DNA of 64,000 nt from the NCBI GenBank assembly GCA_023410535.1, contig JAEYPR010000032.1:69025-133024 (forward strand), in the 5' to 3' direction. Of this stretch, positions 31,365 to 40,046 are shown piece after piece. Origin of the DNA: Bacillota bacterium (GTDB lineage: Bacteria; Bacillota; UBA4882; UBA8346). Each line of letters begins with the position of its first letter. Position 1 is the stretch's first letter. The notes beneath the pieces were generated by a model. It did not search any database. It saw only the letters and a list, made by a program, of their open reading frames with translations, and was not told where the DNA came from. The translations under genes were made by a program, and so were the position numbers.

Positions 31365-32120
31365 ATGCAAAATTTATTTGACTTAACCGGGAAAAAAGCG
31401 ATTGTGACCGGCGGTAGCGCCGGATTGGGCCGGGCCATGGCGGAAGTGCTGCTGGAATACGGCGCCGAAGTGGTAATTATCGGCCGTTCCGCCAAAACCG
31501 ACGAAGCGGCCGCCGCCATGGCGAGTCTGGGCAAGGTGACCCCGCTCCGGGCGGACCTCGCCAACCGCAATCAACGCAAGCAAGTGTTTGCAGCGGCGTT
31601 GCAAGCGTTGGGAACCGTGGATATCATGGTCAATAACGCGGGGATCCAGATCCGCCATAAGTGCGAGGAGTTCCCGATTGAGGATTGGGATCAGGTTATC
31701 GAGACCAACTTGACGGCGGTCTTCGACCTCTGCCAGATGGCGGGCCGGGTGATGCTGACCAAAGGTTCCGGGAAGATCATTAATACGGCATCGTTGATCA
31801 GTTTCAGCGGCGGCTTTACCATCCCGGCCTATGCGGCGGCTAAGGGGGGCGTGGCGCAGATCACCAAGTCTTTCGCCAATGAGTGGGCCGGTCGCGGCAT
31901 TAACGTCAATGCGATTGCGCCGGGTTATTTCGACACTGATCTCAACACGGCCTTAAAGAACAATCCGGTCCGCTACGACTCGATTATGGAACGGATTCCC
32001 GCCGGACGTTGGGGTGTTCCCGAGGATTTAAAGGGCGTGACCTTGTTGTTGGCCTCGCAAGCCTCCGATTATATTCACGGCACCACCATTGTGGTGGACG
32101 GCGGTTTCCTCGGCCGGTAA
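31365..32120 (+). CDS. SDR-family dehydrogenase, KduD/gluconate-dehydrogenase-like
   Basis: This 251-residue classical short-chain dehydrogenase has the NAD(P) motif TGGSAGLGRAMAEVLL (residues 15-30), NNAG at about 85-88, the catalytic Ser in NTASLISFSGG, and Tyr/Lys in YAAAKGG. Closest in layout to 2-deoxy-D-gluconate 3-dehydrogenase (KduD) and gluconate 5-dehydrogenase, with the LFDLTGKKAIVTGG start. KduD would fit the two pectate lyases 6 kb downstream, but the genes are not linked in an operon. GGGAGGAG precedes the ATG. Confidence 0.85.
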   Translation: MQNLFDLTGKKAIVTGGSAGLGRAMAEVLLEYGAEVVIIGRSAKTDEAAAAMASLGKVTPLRADLANRNQRKQVFAAALQALGTVDIMVNNAGIQIRHKCEEFPIEDWDQVIETNLTAVFDLCQMAGRVMLTKGSGKIINTASLISFSGGFTIPAYAAAKGGVAQITKSFANEWAGRGINVNAIAPGYFDTDLNTALKNNPVRYDSIMERIPAGRWGVPEDLKGVTLLLASQASDYIHGTTIVVDGGFLGR

Positions 32121-32147
32121 AATCGCAGGGTGGTTGGATTGGAACTG

Positions 32148-32188
32148 AAACCTTCGGAACGGCTCTTGCAATTCCGAAGGTTTTTTTA
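32148..32188 (+). terminator. Terminator after the SDR gene
   Basis: AAACCTTCGGAA pairs with TTCCGAAGGTTT, followed by a T run. Confidence 0.92.
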
Positions 32189-32324
32189 TACAACAAATGG
32201 CGAACTTTGACACAAACAGCACCAACCGAGCGCTTGACGTCCGTTGTTTAAGTTTGACAATGGTAATGTTCTGATTCCATCCCGAATACATCTGCTACAG
32301 AGAATAAGTATTGGAGGATTTGAC

Positions 32325-33140
32325 GTGGGATATTATATTTGCGTCGAACCGGGAGTCAATATTTTTGTGGAAGATGTTAATCCGGGCGGGAAAGAGACGA
32401 TCCTGTTCATTCATGGCTGGCCCGCCGATCATACGATGTTCGAGTATCAGTTTTCGGCATTGATCAAGCAGGGTTTCCGGTGTGTCGGTATGGATATGCG
32501 GGGGTTCGGCAAGTCGGATAAACCGGCGCACGGTTATGACTATGACCGGTTGGCCGATGATTTGCGCTGCGTGATTGCGGCGTTGCAACTGCAAAACATT
32601 ACCCTGACCGGGCATTCAACGGGAGGCGCGGTGGTCATCCGTTACGTGGCTCGCCATCAGGGTTATGGCGTTGCGAAACTGGGGTTGTTTGCCGCCGCGG
32701 CGCCCAGTGTCATCCAGCGCCCCTACTTCCCGTACGGGATTCCGAAAGAAGCGGTCGACCAAATTATCCAGGGAACGTATAACGACCGCCCCAAAATGTT
32801 GGCCGATTTCACCAATATCTTCTTTTTCCAACACATTACCGAACCGTTTTCCGATTGGTTCTTCCAAATGGGGTTAAAAGCCGCCAATTGGTCGACGGCG
32901 GCAGTCGCCAATACCTGGCTCGACGAGGAGGAATTATTTACCGATCTCGGCAAGATCGCCGTCCCGACCTTAATTATGCACGGCATCCACGACCAGGTCT
33001 GCCGGTTCCCGCTGGCCGAAGCTCAACATCAGGGCATTATCGGTTCCAAACTGATTCCGTTCGAAGACTGCGGTCACGCCTTGTTCTGGGAAGGGCGGGA
33101 CCGTTTTAATCTGGAACTGGCGCGGTTTGCCCGGGAGTAG
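32325..33140 (+). CDS. Alpha/beta hydrolase
   Basis: This 271-residue alpha/beta hydrolase has the oxyanion segment FIHGWPADHTMF, the nucleophile elbow GHSTGG (Ser about residue 100), the likely acid in HGIHDQVCRF and the catalytic His in CGHALFWE. The layout resembles esterases and non-heme peroxidase-type hydrolases. The start is the GTG at 32325 behind TTGGAGGA; the longer frame has no binding site. Substrate is unknown. It stands alone between terminators. Confidence 0.88.
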   Translation: MGYYICVEPGVNIFVEDVNPGGKETILFIHGWPADHTMFEYQFSALIKQGFRCVGMDMRGFGKSDKPAHGYDYDRLADDLRCVIAALQLQNITLTGHSTGGAVVIRYVARHQGYGVAKLGLFAAAAPSVIQRPYFPYGIPKEAVDQIIQGTYNDRPKMLADFTNIFFFQHITEPFSDWFFQMGLKAANWSTAAVANTWLDEEELFTDLGKIAVPTLIMHGIHDQVCRFPLAEAQHQGIIGSKLIPFEDCGHALFWEGRDRFNLELARFARE

Positions 33141-33155
33141 CACCAATATCGATCA

Positions 33156-33190
33156 CCCCCACTCGCTGTAGTCGTCGAGTGGGGTTTTTT
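33156..33190 (+). terminator. Terminator after the hydrolase gene
   Basis: CCCCCACTCG pairs with CGAGTGGGG, followed by TTTTTT. The 21-nt array begins at once after it. Confidence 0.9.
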
Positions 33191-33441
33191 ATTTCATTTT
33201 GTGACGCAATGAAGTCATGGAGTCACTCAATAAGCTCATTTTGTTACTCAATGAGATCGTTTTGTGGATAACTCAGATCGTTTTGTTAATAACGTAGATA
33301 ATTTTGTGAATAACTGATCTCATTGAGTCACTCAACAAGATCATTTTGTGGATAACTCAGATCGTTTTGTGAATAACGTAGATCATTTTGTCGCTCAATG
33401 CGATCCGGCTGTGGATAACTGACTAACATAATTTGTTAAAT
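33190..33441 (+). repeat. 21-nt tandem array 2 (12 units, with DnaA-box-like cores)
   Basis: Twelve consecutive 21-nt units fill 33190-33441 without indels. The core is GATC.TTTTGTG.ATAAC. Three units carry TGTGGATAA (33263-33271, 33347-33355, 33410-33418), the exact complement of the DnaA box TTATCCACA. Two carry TGTGAATAA (TTWTNCACA-type) and one TGTTAATAA, all in the same orientation and phased by multiples of 21. Other units end in CTCAAT instead. There is a higher-order repeat of four units (33232-33315 and 33316-33399). No ORF fits. Confidence 0.88.
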
Positions 33442-33517
33442 CGTTGGAGGAATGGCAATGGACGGTAGCGAAATGAATAAATGGTTACATGGGAATTGAA
33501 ACGGGTGAATTCTAAAG

Positions 33518-34513
33518 ATGATCATAAATTCAGCAAACGAAATGCGCGAGTCGGTTGTGAATCGCGAACACCGAATCGTTTCAATCTTTCAACATTGGCG
33601 GAATGATCCGGGTGCAACTGCTGAGTCCCGATCGGAAAAAGTCTTTCTTATCCATGCTGGCGCCGGTCAGCGTTATGTGATAAAGCAAAAGTCCGATCCA
33701 AGCCGGATCAAGCGGGAATTCCAGCTCTTACAGGAGTTGCATGGGAAAGGTTTGCTGGTGGCCGCGCCAATTGCGGCGCCAACCGGAGAACCTTTCGTTA
33801 TTGCCGACGGGCAATATTATTGCTTGTATCCTTATTTGAAAGGTTTAACTACCGGGGATTTTTTTCAAGCCGAAGTTCAAGCGAACCTGCAGTTGTATGG
33901 AAGAGGAATTGCGACGTTGCACCAGGCTTTGGCGGACTGTGTTGCGGTGGAGTATTACAAAAAAATCAATTTTCGCGATCACATCAACAGCTGGGCACTG
34001 CCGATCATCGCCAATCAGCTTAATGATCAAGCATGGCAAAGGTTAGAGCCGATTTTAACAGTACTTACTGAGTTTGGCTCAGTTTATCAAAACTTGCCGG
34101 AACAGCTGATCCATCGCGATCCGCATCCCGGTAATATGGTAATTACGGAAGACCGTCGCATCGGTTTTATCGATTTTGAAATTGCGGTGTATGGCGTCAG
34201 AATTTTTGACCTCGCTTATTTTGCTTCGGGCATTTTAGCGCAAGGCTTCGATGATCCTGCCAAACGCCAACAATGGTTTGGTATTTTCGAGTCGATTTTG
34301 ACAAGTTATCGGGAACTGAACGAGATTACCGCCGACGAACGAAAGGCCGTTTGGCCCTTGATGCTCATCATCGAACTGATCTTCGTGGCTTACTGCTACC
34401 AGTCGGACCGGACCGAACCGGCGGAACGGACGTTAGCGATCGTAGATTGGGTTTTCGGGGCGAGGGAAATGATTGATTCGTTGGCGGAAAAAAGACCGGT
34501 GGCGACCGTTTGA
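33518..34513 (+). CDS. Aminoglycoside-phosphotransferase-fold kinase (homoserine kinase type II/CotS-like)
   Basis: This 331-residue protein of the APH/choline kinase fold has a nucleotide-binding Lys in RYVIKQKSD, the catalytic loop LIHRDPHPGNMVI (about residues 202-214) and the metal Asp in IGFIDFEIAVYG. Such proteins phosphorylate small molecules (homoserine, choline, sugars, antibiotics) or act in spore coat assembly. The substrate is unclear. Ribosome binding site is weak (AAAG). A GNAT gene follows 12 bp later and is co-transcribed. Confidence 0.85.
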   Translation: MIINSANEMRESVVNREHRIVSIFQHWRNDPGATAESRSEKVFLIHAGAGQRYVIKQKSDPSRIKREFQLLQELHGKGLLVAAPIAAPTGEPFVIADGQYYCLYPYLKGLTTGDFFQAEVQANLQLYGRGIATLHQALADCVAVEYYKKINFRDHINSWALPIIANQLNDQAWQRLEPILTVLTEFGSVYQNLPEQLIHRDPHPGNMVITEDRRIGFIDFEIAVYGVRIFDLAYFASGILAQGFDDPAKRQQWFGIFESILTSYRELNEITADERKAVWPLMLIIELIFVAYCYQSDRTEPAERTLAIVDWVFGAREMIDSLAEKRPVATV

Positions 34514-34525
34514 GGAGTTGGTTGA

Positions 34526-35011
34526 ATGGCGGGAATAACGTATGTTATCAGACGAATTGGCCCAGCCGACCGCCACTTCGCCCGGCAAGCGATTCTCAAT
34601 ATTAAACACCATAGTATGCCGAGAGCGGCCAACGACTTTGACGACGCTTATCTGGCAAAGTTGTTGACCCTTGCGGAGCTTTGTTTTTTGGTGGCAGTCA
34701 CCGAGGAGACGGTGGTTGGTTTTTTAATCGCCTATCGGCTCCCGCGGGTTGATCGCCTGCAAAATATGATGTTTCTTTATGAAATCGAAGTGGCGGCCGC
34801 GTATCAAAAAAAAGGAATTGGCACCGGATTGATCAATACGCTAAAATTAATCTGCCGGAATGAGCAGATTATGAAAGTATGGGTGCCGACGCACCGTTCG
34901 AATACGGCGGCAGTCAATTTATATAAGAAAACCGGCGGCCAGGAAGACGGGGACGGGGAGATGGTCTCCTTTACGTATTATCCGCCGTTCGTCGATATTG
35001 AGGGAGTTTGA
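34526..35011 (+). CDS. GNAT acetyltransferase
   Basis: This 161-residue acetyltransferase resembles the RimI/L-type group, with the acetyl-CoA loop AAAYQKKGIGTGLINTLKLI (about residues 91-110) and the C-terminal THRSNTAAVNLYKKTGG. GAGGAG precedes the ATG. It is coupled to the upstream kinase-like gene and overlaps a 31-codon ORF downstream (TGATG). Confidence 0.85.
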   Translation: MAGITYVIRRIGPADRHFARQAILNIKHHSMPRAANDFDDAYLAKLLTLAELCFLVAVTEETVVGFLIAYRLPRVDRLQNMMFLYEIEVAAAYQKKGIGTGLINTLKLICRNEQIMKVWVPTHRSNTAAVNLYKKTGGQEDGDGEMVSFTYYPPFVDIEGV

Positions 35012-35106
35012 TGATTCGGATCTGTTATATCGTTGGGAATCATCACATGATGGCGCGGATCAACGGTTTCGACTTTCAAGTCCAGTGGGAAGTGGGAAGC
35101 GGATAG
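35011..35106 (+). CDS. Possible 31-codon ORF coupled to the GNAT gene
   Basis: An ATG overlapping the GNAT stop codon (TGATG), with GAGGGA 8 nt upstream, opens a 31-codon frame (MIRICYIVGNHHMMARINGF...) ending in TAG. It may be a truncated gene remnant or a genuine small protein; nothing recognisable. The 276 bp that follow to 35382 hold an imperfect CCCTTGCCC...GGGGCGAGGG hairpin (about 35324-35350) and no gene. Confidence 0.3.
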   Translation: MIRICYIVGNHHMMARINGFDFQVQWEVGSG

Positions 35107-35382
35107 GTTGGATAATCTAAAATAAGCCGCTAAAAACAATCCCCATCCCAACCTGCTCCGGACGAGTGAAGCAAACTTTAAAACTGAAACTGGGCGAAGG
35201 TTAGCAGAACATGAATTGTTGGAAGGTAAATAAGATAAGCAGTTAAATTTTGTCTTTTTTCAGGTGCGTAGCGGTAACTAGCGTGGACGACTACCTAGCA
35301 AATAACTTCGACTTCAATGCAATCCCTTGCCCTTTAAAGGGGCGAGGGGTCGCATTTTGACCTCTATGGGTGATAACTACGA

Positions 35383-35877
35383 TTACTTATTAATCACCGA
35401 TAGGATCTTCATTACGGTTTCGGCGACGGATAGCTGGGTGTTGTCAATCTTAATCGTGTCCATGGTTTCATACAATTTCAACCGATCGAGACTGGGTTCA
35501 ATCTTGGCCTGACCGCGATTGTCAGCCGCCATCCGTAACCGTAATGCCATCTCGGAACAGGTCAGGGTGATCTTGTATAATTTGAAATCGAGACCTTTCA
35601 AGGGTTTGAGCAGGGTGTCAAAGATCGATTCCTGATGGATCACCCAATTGAAAAGGATGTATTCATACGATGAATTTGTCAGGAAGTTCCGGAGCAGGTG
35701 AGTGATATTGTCCTCGACCATCCGGCAATTTTCGTCGTTCACCACAAACGGATTCATCATCCAGCACCAATCGCCGTCCAGCCAGACCGAGGGCTGCAAG
35801 TAGCGGTTGAGCTCGCGGCAGACCGTTGATTTCCCGACACCCATGGTGCCATTGATCATAATTAATTTCTTCGACAT
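35383..35877 (-). CDS. P-loop nucleoside kinase-like ATPase
   Basis: This 164-residue P-loop protein has Walker A GTMGVGKST (residues 9-17), a DGDWCWMMNPF segment typical of small kinase-like ATPases, the LFNWVIHQE strand, and a basic lid region (RLRMAADNRGQ). It resembles shikimate kinase/AAA_33-type phosphotransferases of unknown substrate. The ATG at 35877 follows AAGGAGTCCC. It is a single gene, opposite in direction to its neighbours. Confidence 0.8.
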   Translation of the reverse strand: MSKKLIMINGTMGVGKSTVCRELNRYLQPSVWLDGDWCWMMNPFVVNDENCRMVEDNITHLLRNFLTNSSYEYILFNWVIHQESIFDTLLKPLKGLDFKLYKITLTCSEMALRLRMAADNRGQAKIEPSLDRLKLYETMDTIKIDNTQLSVAETVMKILSVINK

Positions 35878-36127
35878 AGGGACTCCTTACGTTAATTGTT
35901 GCTTCGGAAATAAATACGATTATACACAGGGGACTGGGAACATTCAACGTTAGGATGGCAAATCCTGTGTTAAGTTTTGTTTAAATGGGCTTTTTACTGG
36001 CGGATGCGATAAACTGGCGAAACGGGGCTTTTTCGGGCGGCAAATTGTTGTTTCCAGAATAAAGGGAAAGCCGACTCGCTGTTGAAAACATGAGGTGGGA
36101 CTTAGTGATTTGAAAGAGGTATCCGAT

Positions 36128-36466
36128 ATGTCGATTTTTCCACCGCCGGTACTGCAATTGCCTGAGGCGGACATTCCGTTGCCCGGTGTTACCGCCTATT
36201 TATCCCAAGGAAGCTCCCAGCAGATTATCTTCATGGAATTTGGCGCCGATCTGGATTTGCCGGAACATTCCCACGCGGCCCAGTGGGGAGTGGTGTTGGA
36301 AGGCCGGATCGATTTGACCATCGCCGGGGTTCCGCAAAGTTTCCGCAAAGGGGATCGTTATTACATCCCGGCCGGAGCAAAACACTCTGGGAAGATTTAT
36401 GCCGGATATGCCGATATGACCTACTTCGACCAAGCGGACCGCTATCCGGTGAAAGAGAGAGGTTGA
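36128..36466 (+). CDS. Small cupin-domain protein
   Basis: This 112-residue single-domain cupin has the metal-binding motif in LPEHSHAAQWGVVLEGRIDL (two His and a downstream Glu region) and KGDRYYIPAGAKHSG (the second cupin motif with His). The start is the ATG at 36128 behind a GAGG site. The stop codon overlaps the region of the gpsA start, so the pair is coupled. Function is unknown. Confidence 0.85.
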   Translation: MSIFPPPVLQLPEADIPLPGVTAYLSQGSSQQIIFMEFGADLDLPEHSHAAQWGVVLEGRIDLTIAGVPQSFRKGDRYYIPAGAKHSGKIYAGYADMTYFDQADRYPVKERG

Positions 36467-36471
36467 CCCGG

Positions 36472-37431
36472 TTGCGTATCACGGTTTTAGGTTGTGGCCG
36501 CTGGGGGAGTTTTTTAGCATGGTATGCCGGCAAAAACGGGCATCAAGCCTGTTTATGGGGGCGCGAGGGTTCCGAGAGCTTGGCGGAGCTGCGGGAGTCG
36601 CGCGCTAACGAATATCTCCAGTTGCCGCGAAACGTGGCGTTAACCGCTTCGCTCCCCGAAGCGATGGGTGGCGCCGAATTAGTGCTCATCGCCATCGGAG
36701 CCCAACATTTACGGGAATTTGCCCGTCAGCTCAGTCCCTATGTCTGTCCGGAAAAGGCCTTTGTTTTGTGCATGAAGGGCTTGGAAGCGCGGACCGGGAA
36801 ACGTTTGACTCAAGTTTTTACCGAAGCGACCGGCGCTAGCGCCAATCTGGCGATCTGGGCGGGCCCCGGCCATGTGCAGGATTTCATCCGCGGCATTCCT
36901 AATTGTATGGTCATTGGATCCCAAAGCATCGAGTTGACCCGGCGTTTGGTTGAGGCGTTGGGCAGCGAGTTGATCCGGTTTTATTACGGTCAGGATTTGA
37001 TCGGTAATGAACTCGGTGCGGCGGCTAAAAATGTGATTGGCATCGCCGCCGGAATGTTGGATGGACTTGGTTACACCAGTTTAAAAGGGGCGCTGATGGC
37101 CCGGGGCGCCCGGGAGATCGCCCGCTTGGTCCGGGCAATGGGCGGCAATGAACTGACGGTTTACGGACTGAGCCACTTAGGTGATTATGAGGCAACCTTG
37201 TTTTCACCGCATAGTCATAACCGGCGGTACGGCGAAGCCTGGGTCCGCCAAGAACCCTTTGCCAAATTGGCGGAAGGGGTGGCGACGATTCGGGCGTTAC
37301 GGATGTTGTCTGAACATCATGAAGTCGATTTGCCGATTTGTAACGCCTTATATCAAGTTCTCAACGAAGGGGAGAATCCCCGGGAATCTTTATTGACGCT
37401 CTTTTTACGACCGGTAAAGTTCGAATTTTAA
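36472..37431 (+). CDS. gpsA: Glycerol-3-phosphate dehydrogenase [NAD(P)+]
   Basis: This 319-residue enzyme makes sn-glycerol 3-phosphate for phospholipids. The NAD(P) motif is VLGCGRWGSFLA at residues 5-16; the catalytic Lys is in GAAAKNVIGIAAG and the C-terminal domain has the GLSHLGDYEATLFS block. The best start is TTG at 36472, about 10 nt after GAGAGAGG; another TTG at 36463 is too near the site. The frame upstream of this belongs to the cupin gene in another phase. It is transcribed with the cupin gene. Confidence 0.9.
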   Translation: MRITVLGCGRWGSFLAWYAGKNGHQACLWGREGSESLAELRESRANEYLQLPRNVALTASLPEAMGGAELVLIAIGAQHLREFARQLSPYVCPEKAFVLCMKGLEARTGKRLTQVFTEATGASANLAIWAGPGHVQDFIRGIPNCMVIGSQSIELTRRLVEALGSELIRFYYGQDLIGNELGAAAKNVIGIAAGMLDGLGYTSLKGALMARGAREIARLVRAMGGNELTVYGLSHLGDYEATLFSPHSHNRRYGEAWVRQEPFAKLAEGVATIRALRMLSEHHEVDLPICNALYQVLNEGENPRESLLTLFLRPVKFEF

Positions 37432-37443
37432 TTCGAGTTAAGT

Positions 37444-37476
37444 AAAAAACCCAGTGTAGACTGAGGTTTTTTATTT
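37444..37476 (+). terminator. Terminator after gpsA
   Basis: AAAAAACCCAGT pairs imperfectly with ACTGAGGTTTTTT, followed by further T. Confidence 0.75.
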
Positions 37477-37771
37477 TTTTACGAACATCTTTTTTCGAGA
37501 TATAGGAAAAGTTTAGCTAAAAGGGGATAATCGTAATAATTGGCAAAAAATGCATATATTCGGTAAAAAAGAGCAAACGATGTGACATCAATTGGCGGAA
37601 AAATAAGTTATAATGAAATTAATGTTGACGATTTATGTATCCATATTTCTATTAAATGGATAAATTACACGGCGTTTTAGCGGCGGAAAGGAGTGGATAT
37701 ACCGGCGTCAAACGGACATGCCGGGTGAGCGATATAAGTAGAAATCAATCAAAGAAAACGGGGGTAGTGTT
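37477..37771 (+). promoter_or_regulatory. Long leader region of the first pectate lyase gene
   Basis: TATAAT (37609-37614) is a plausible -10 element without a good -35. The 150 bp after it contains a GC-rich, potentially structured part (GCGGCGGAAAGGAGTGG, then CCGGCGTC...GACATGCCGG at about 37678-37730). It does not match a c-di-GMP riboswitch or any class I can identify. Confidence 0.3.
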
Positions 37772-39763
37772 GTGTTTAAAAAGGCATGGAATTTAGGGAT
37801 GATCGGAATCATTGTTTTTGCGGTAATCTTGTTGATGGCGCATCATACGATTCAGGCCGCGACATTATTAACCGATGACTTCGAGGACGGCAATTCAACC
37901 GGCTGGAGTACCTCGGGCGGTTCCTGGTCGGTGGTTACCGACGGCAATAAGGTCTACAAGCAATCAAGCACTTCGGCGACAACGCACGCTTATACCGGGA
38001 CGGCGTCTTGGGCAAATTATGCAATTCAAGCCCGGGCCAAAGCGTTAAGTTTTAACGGAACTGACCGTATTTTCGGTCTGTGCGGCCGTTTCCAAAGTTC
38101 GAGCAACTACTATTACATGACATTAAGTAACGCCAACAAATTGGAATTACGCAAGAAAATCAGCGGTAACATCACCGTGTTGGCCACGAAGAGCTTTACT
38201 GTTCAGACTGGAACATGGTATACCTTGAAACTGGATTTGACCGGTACGACCATTCAAGCTTATGTTAATGGCAACTTGGAATTAACCGCGACGGACTCAA
38301 GCATTGCCGCAGGGAAAGTCGGATTTACCACACTCAACACCAGTGCCGAATTTGATGATGTCAGCGTAACCGATACGGCACCGGCCAATACCGCCACACC
38401 AACGGCGACAGCTAAGGCAACCGCAACTCCGACTGCAACCGTGAAAGTCACAGCAACTCCGACACCGACGTCTACCTCAACAGTGACAGCATCACCCACC
38501 GCAACACCAGTAGTTACACCTACTCCAACCCAAGCTCCGGTAGCGGGCGCATATTATGTAGCGCCGTTCGGTAATGATAGCAACCCGGGTACTTTTGCGC
38601 TACCTTTTTATAACCTTTCTAAAGCTGTAGAGGTTGGTGCAGCCCCCGGTAGTACGATTTATATGAGAGGCGGTACATATAATTACAACACTACCATTGT
38701 TCTTTCCAAATCCGGTACCGCAGCAGCTCCGATCAATCTTCTGGCATATTCGGGCGAGAAACCGGTTTTGAATTATTCAACCCAACCTTATGGATCAGCC
38801 AATCGAGGCATTTTAGTAACCGGAAATTATTGGAATTTCATCGGCTTGGAAATCTGTTACGCTGGCGACAACGGTGTGAAGGTGGAAGGCAGTCACCTGC
38901 GCTTCGAACGCTGCGTCTTCCATCACAACGGCGATAGCGGCATGCAGATCGGTTTTGGTCATCCCGACTCGAATCCAGGCGGTCTACTCGCGGCGTTCAT
39001 TGAAGTGATCAACTGCGATTCCTATCGTAACTACGATTCAGACAATCGTGGCTCTGACGCGGATGGCTTTGCGGCGAAGATGCACTGCGGCCAAGGTATC
39101 GTCTTCCGCGGCTGCCGTTCATGGGAAAACTCCGACGACGGCTGGGATCTCTTCGAAACCGACTATAGTGTCCGCATCGAAAACTGCTGGACCTGGGGCA
39201 ACGGTAACGGCGCGCTTTTCCCCGGCAGCGGTTCGTTCCAGGGCAACGGTAACGGCTTCAAGCTCGGTGGCGACGGTGCCGGCGGCGCTTCACGGGGCAC
39301 GCATTACCTCCTGCACTGCGTGTCGTTTAACAACAAGTACAAGAGCAACGCCCAAGGCATCACAAACAACAGCCACAAGGACGGCCTGGTCATCGACCAC
39401 TGCCTCTCGTTCTCGAACGGGACGAGCGCTTACAACTACTTCATTGAGGGTGGCATCAACAGCGGTAAAAGCAACCAACTTCGCAATTGCGTAAGCTTCG
39501 CGCGGGGCACGAACCCTACCGGTGTCTCGTTCGATGGTGACGTAATCTCGAACAACTGCTCCTGGACCTTGCCGGTCACGGCAGATGCCAATGACTTTGG
39601 CGACCTTACGGAAGCTGCGGCGATCGCTTCTCGTCAGGCCGATGGCAGCCTGCCCACCGGCTTCGCCCGCCTCGTCGCTGGCAGCGATCTCATCGACAAG
39701 GGTATCAACATCGGAGAGCCCTACAAAGGCGCTGCCCCGGATCTCGGTGCAATGGAGTATTAA
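37772..39763 (+). CDS. Secreted family 9 pectate lyase, N-terminal LamG-like domain
   Basis: This 663-residue exported protein would cleave pectate by calcium-dependent beta-elimination. It has a signal peptide (about 1-31), a concanavalin-like/LamG-type domain (about 35-200: DDFEDGNSTGWSTSGG...FDDVSV), a Thr/Pro/Ala-rich linker (about 205-260), then a right-handed beta-helix. The PL9 signature is at about 427-462 (SDADGFAAKMH, RGCRSWENSDDGWDLF) with the Lys and the Asp cluster of the calcium site. The start is a GTG after ACGGGGG. The 3' half is richer in C-ending codons than the 5' half and than its tandem paralogue. Confidence 0.88.
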   Translation: MFKKAWNLGMIGIIVFAVILLMAHHTIQAATLLTDDFEDGNSTGWSTSGGSWSVVTDGNKVYKQSSTSATTHAYTGTASWANYAIQARAKALSFNGTDRIFGLCGRFQSSSNYYYMTLSNANKLELRKKISGNITVLATKSFTVQTGTWYTLKLDLTGTTIQAYVNGNLELTATDSSIAAGKVGFTTLNTSAEFDDVSVTDTAPANTATPTATAKATATPTATVKVTATPTPTSTSTVTASPTATPVVTPTPTQAPVAGAYYVAPFGNDSNPGTFALPFYNLSKAVEVGAAPGSTIYMRGGTYNYNTTIVLSKSGTAAAPINLLAYSGEKPVLNYSTQPYGSANRGILVTGNYWNFIGLEICYAGDNGVKVEGSHLRFERCVFHHNGDSGMQIGFGHPDSNPGGLLAAFIEVINCDSYRNYDSDNRGSDADGFAAKMHCGQGIVFRGCRSWENSDDGWDLFETDYSVRIENCWTWGNGNGALFPGSGSFQGNGNGFKLGGDGAGGASRGTHYLLHCVSFNNKYKSNAQGITNNSHKDGLVIDHCLSFSNGTSAYNYFIEGGINSGKSNQLRNCVSFARGTNPTGVSFDGDVISNNCSWTLPVTADANDFGDLTEAAAIASRQADGSLPTGFARLVAGSDLIDKGINIGEPYKGAAPDLGAMEY

Positions 39764-39787
39764 GAGTAAGAATTAATGATTTCATAT

Positions 39788-39823
39788 AGAGCGCTGGTCT
39801 TCGACCAGCGTTCTAAGTTTTTT
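39788..39823 (+). terminator. Terminator between the pectate lyase genes
   Basis: AGAGCGCTGGTC pairs with GACCAGCGTTCT around TTC, followed by a short gap and TTTTTT. Confidence 0.75.
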
Positions 39824-40046
39824 ATGCGTCCGGCATGGGCGATAACCAGGCCGTGAGCGCCGCAGGCGCAAGCCGTTATGGGCTTGGGTCGATTAGGGAG
39901 AGTTCTGAAAATTTGAAAATCGGATGAAAACAAACATGTGTTAGGTTATAATGGAAGTTGAGGAAAAAAATCCTAAAACTTATCCTTGAGAGGTGGTTTG
40001 GGAACGAACTTGGGGTAAATAAATCAAAAAAGAGGAGGAATTGTGA

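Noticed and set aside
33190..33441. CRISPR array
   Set aside because: The units are contiguous 21-mers with no spacers of unique sequence, and no cas genes are present in the window.
37477..37771. c-di-GMP (GEMM) riboswitch before the pectate lyase
   Set aside because: A GC-rich structured segment is present, but the conserved GEMM core bases and receptor could not be matched.
39048..39494. Long Ala/Thr/Arg-rich frame inside the first pectate lyase gene
   Set aside because: It is a side-frame of the GC-rich half of the real gene, with composition explained by codon bias.
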